Positions 15,026-15,342 of a stretch of DNA of 15,342 nt are shown piece after piece (within the stretch, counting starts at the first letter, position 1; each line of letters begins with the position of its first letter). A program made the position numbers and the translations under genes. Origin of the DNA: Dehalococcoidales bacterium (GTDB lineage Bacteria > Chloroflexota > Dehalococcoidia > Dehalococcoidales > UBA3254). A model generated the notes under the pieces. That model had not been told where the DNA came from. It was given only the letters and a program-made list of their open reading frames with translations, and searched no databases. The DNA lies in the NCBI GenBank assembly GCA_028718465.1, contig JAQULX010000021.1, forward strand, positions 1 through 15,342. The letters run 5' to 3'.

Positions 15026-15056
15026 GAGGAATCCAGCCTTTTCGGCCGGAGTCCTC
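15026..15056 (-). terminator. Hairpin between the archaellin-like gene and the small membrane protein gene
   Basis: On the minus strand GAGGA-C-TCCGGCC pairs with GGCTGGA-T-TCCTC around a GAAAA loop. That is 12 pairs with one mismatch and one G-T wobble. No real T-run follows (TTGCCTTGT), so it is a weak terminator or an mRNA-end stabiliser. It lies 28 bp beyond the archaellin-like stop codon. Confidence 0.45.
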
Positions 15057-15084
15057 TGCGCCATATTTCTTTTCCCTTATATCT

Positions 15085-15342
15085 TTATTTCAGGTCCATG
15101 ACAGTATCGATGCGGGCCGGCAGGGTCCTCTCCATAATCAGAGCCGAACCTTTGTTGGCCTTGACTTCTATGGTAAACGTATCGTAGATCCCCGGTAAAT
15201 CGGCCGCAGCATCAATGAATGGATCGGCAGCACCAGCTCCCAGAGCATAGGCAGAGGCAGTATAGTTGAGCAGCCACACTGTGATCACGGCCTGCTCACC
15301 CGACTCCAGCAGGTTATCACCGTTATTGTTTCCGATAAATTG
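15085..15342 (-). CDS. Archaellin / type IV pilin-like protein, C-terminal 85 residues (5' end outside window)
   Basis: The minus strand is open from the window edge to a TAA at 15087-15085, giving 85 residues. The segment starts GNNNGDNLLESGEQAVITV, like the Asp/Asn-rich NxDNxLExGE..xITV region of archaeal flagellins. It ends FTIEVKANKGSALIMERTLP then ARIDTVMDLK, matching the archaellin C-terminus (FTIEIKP..GA.L.IERT.P..ID.VMDL). Archaellins are secreted, prepilin-peptidase-processed filament subunits of the archaellum. Chloroflexota carry related proteins as possible filament subunits. The class III signal peptide that would settle this lies outside the window. It is upstream of the small membrane protein and the sigma-FecR fusion on the same strand, with a hairpin between. 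GTG and ATG codons inside the segment are not needed as starts, because the frame stays open to the window edge. Confidence 0.72.
   Translation of the reverse strand, partial: QFIGNNNGDNLLESGEQAVITVWLLNYTASAYALGAGAADPFIDAAADLPGIYDTFTIEVKANKGSALIMERTLPARIDTVMDLK

Overview
The window looks like chromosomal DNA of an anaerobic bacterium of the Chloroflexota, most likely a Dehalococcoidia-type lineage. This is an inference from gene content. It rests on an ECF-sigma/FecR fusion carrying InlB-type repeats, a tandem Lrp/AsnC regulator, a bacterial GH3-family ligase, a small winged-helix regulator of the kind common in Archaea, and the end of an archaellin-like gene. Base composition is moderate, with AT-rich intergenic regions. 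No rRNA, tRNA, CRISPR array, transposase or phage gene was seen.

Layout. Positions 1-1254 (minus) hold the first 418 codons of an FAD-linked oxidase, whose 3' end lies outside the window. A 342-bp divergent promoter region separates it from a ureohydrolase (arginase/agmatinase superfamily, 1597-2685, plus). That gene converges, with a 7-bp gap, on a double-length Lrp/AsnC regulator (2693-3658, minus). A run of plus-strand genes follows: a lipoprotein HtrA-like serine protease without a PDZ domain (3884-4708), a 91-residue winged-helix regulator (4822-5097), a GH3-like acyl-adenylating ligase (5188-6840), a membrane GAF-GAF-GGDEF-HD-GYP cyclic-di-GMP protein (6947-9964) and a B12-binding-type radical SAM enzyme with a TTG start (10126-11595). 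The last block is on the minus strand. In transcription order it holds the C-terminal 85 residues of an archaellin/type IV pilin-like protein (15342-15085), a small single-span membrane protein (14925-14581) and a 990-residue protein (14606-11634). The 990-residue protein joins an ECF sigma-like N-terminus to a membrane helix, a FecR domain and six InlB-type repeats.

The most interesting signal is regulatory. The 14-mer GAACAnnGTTCTAG occurs three times, always between genes: before the winged-helix gene, before the GH3 gene and before the radical SAM gene. In two of these promoters it sits at exactly the same distance from an identical TTCTCA-N17-TATAMT promoter. The third fits the same spacing with weaker promoter boxes. 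The c-di-GMP gene has another inverted repeat centred at the same distance from its -10, plus one CTAGAAC half-site. The four genes could form a small regulon, perhaps controlled by the winged-helix protein encoded among them. That assignment is an inference.

A second pattern is leaderless initiation. Three genes (Lrp, winged-helix, c-di-GMP protein) have a -10 box exactly 7 nt before an ATG and no visible ribosome-binding site. For Lrp this spacing points to the second of its two adjacent ATGs. The genes next to them carry clear Shine-Dalgarno sequences.
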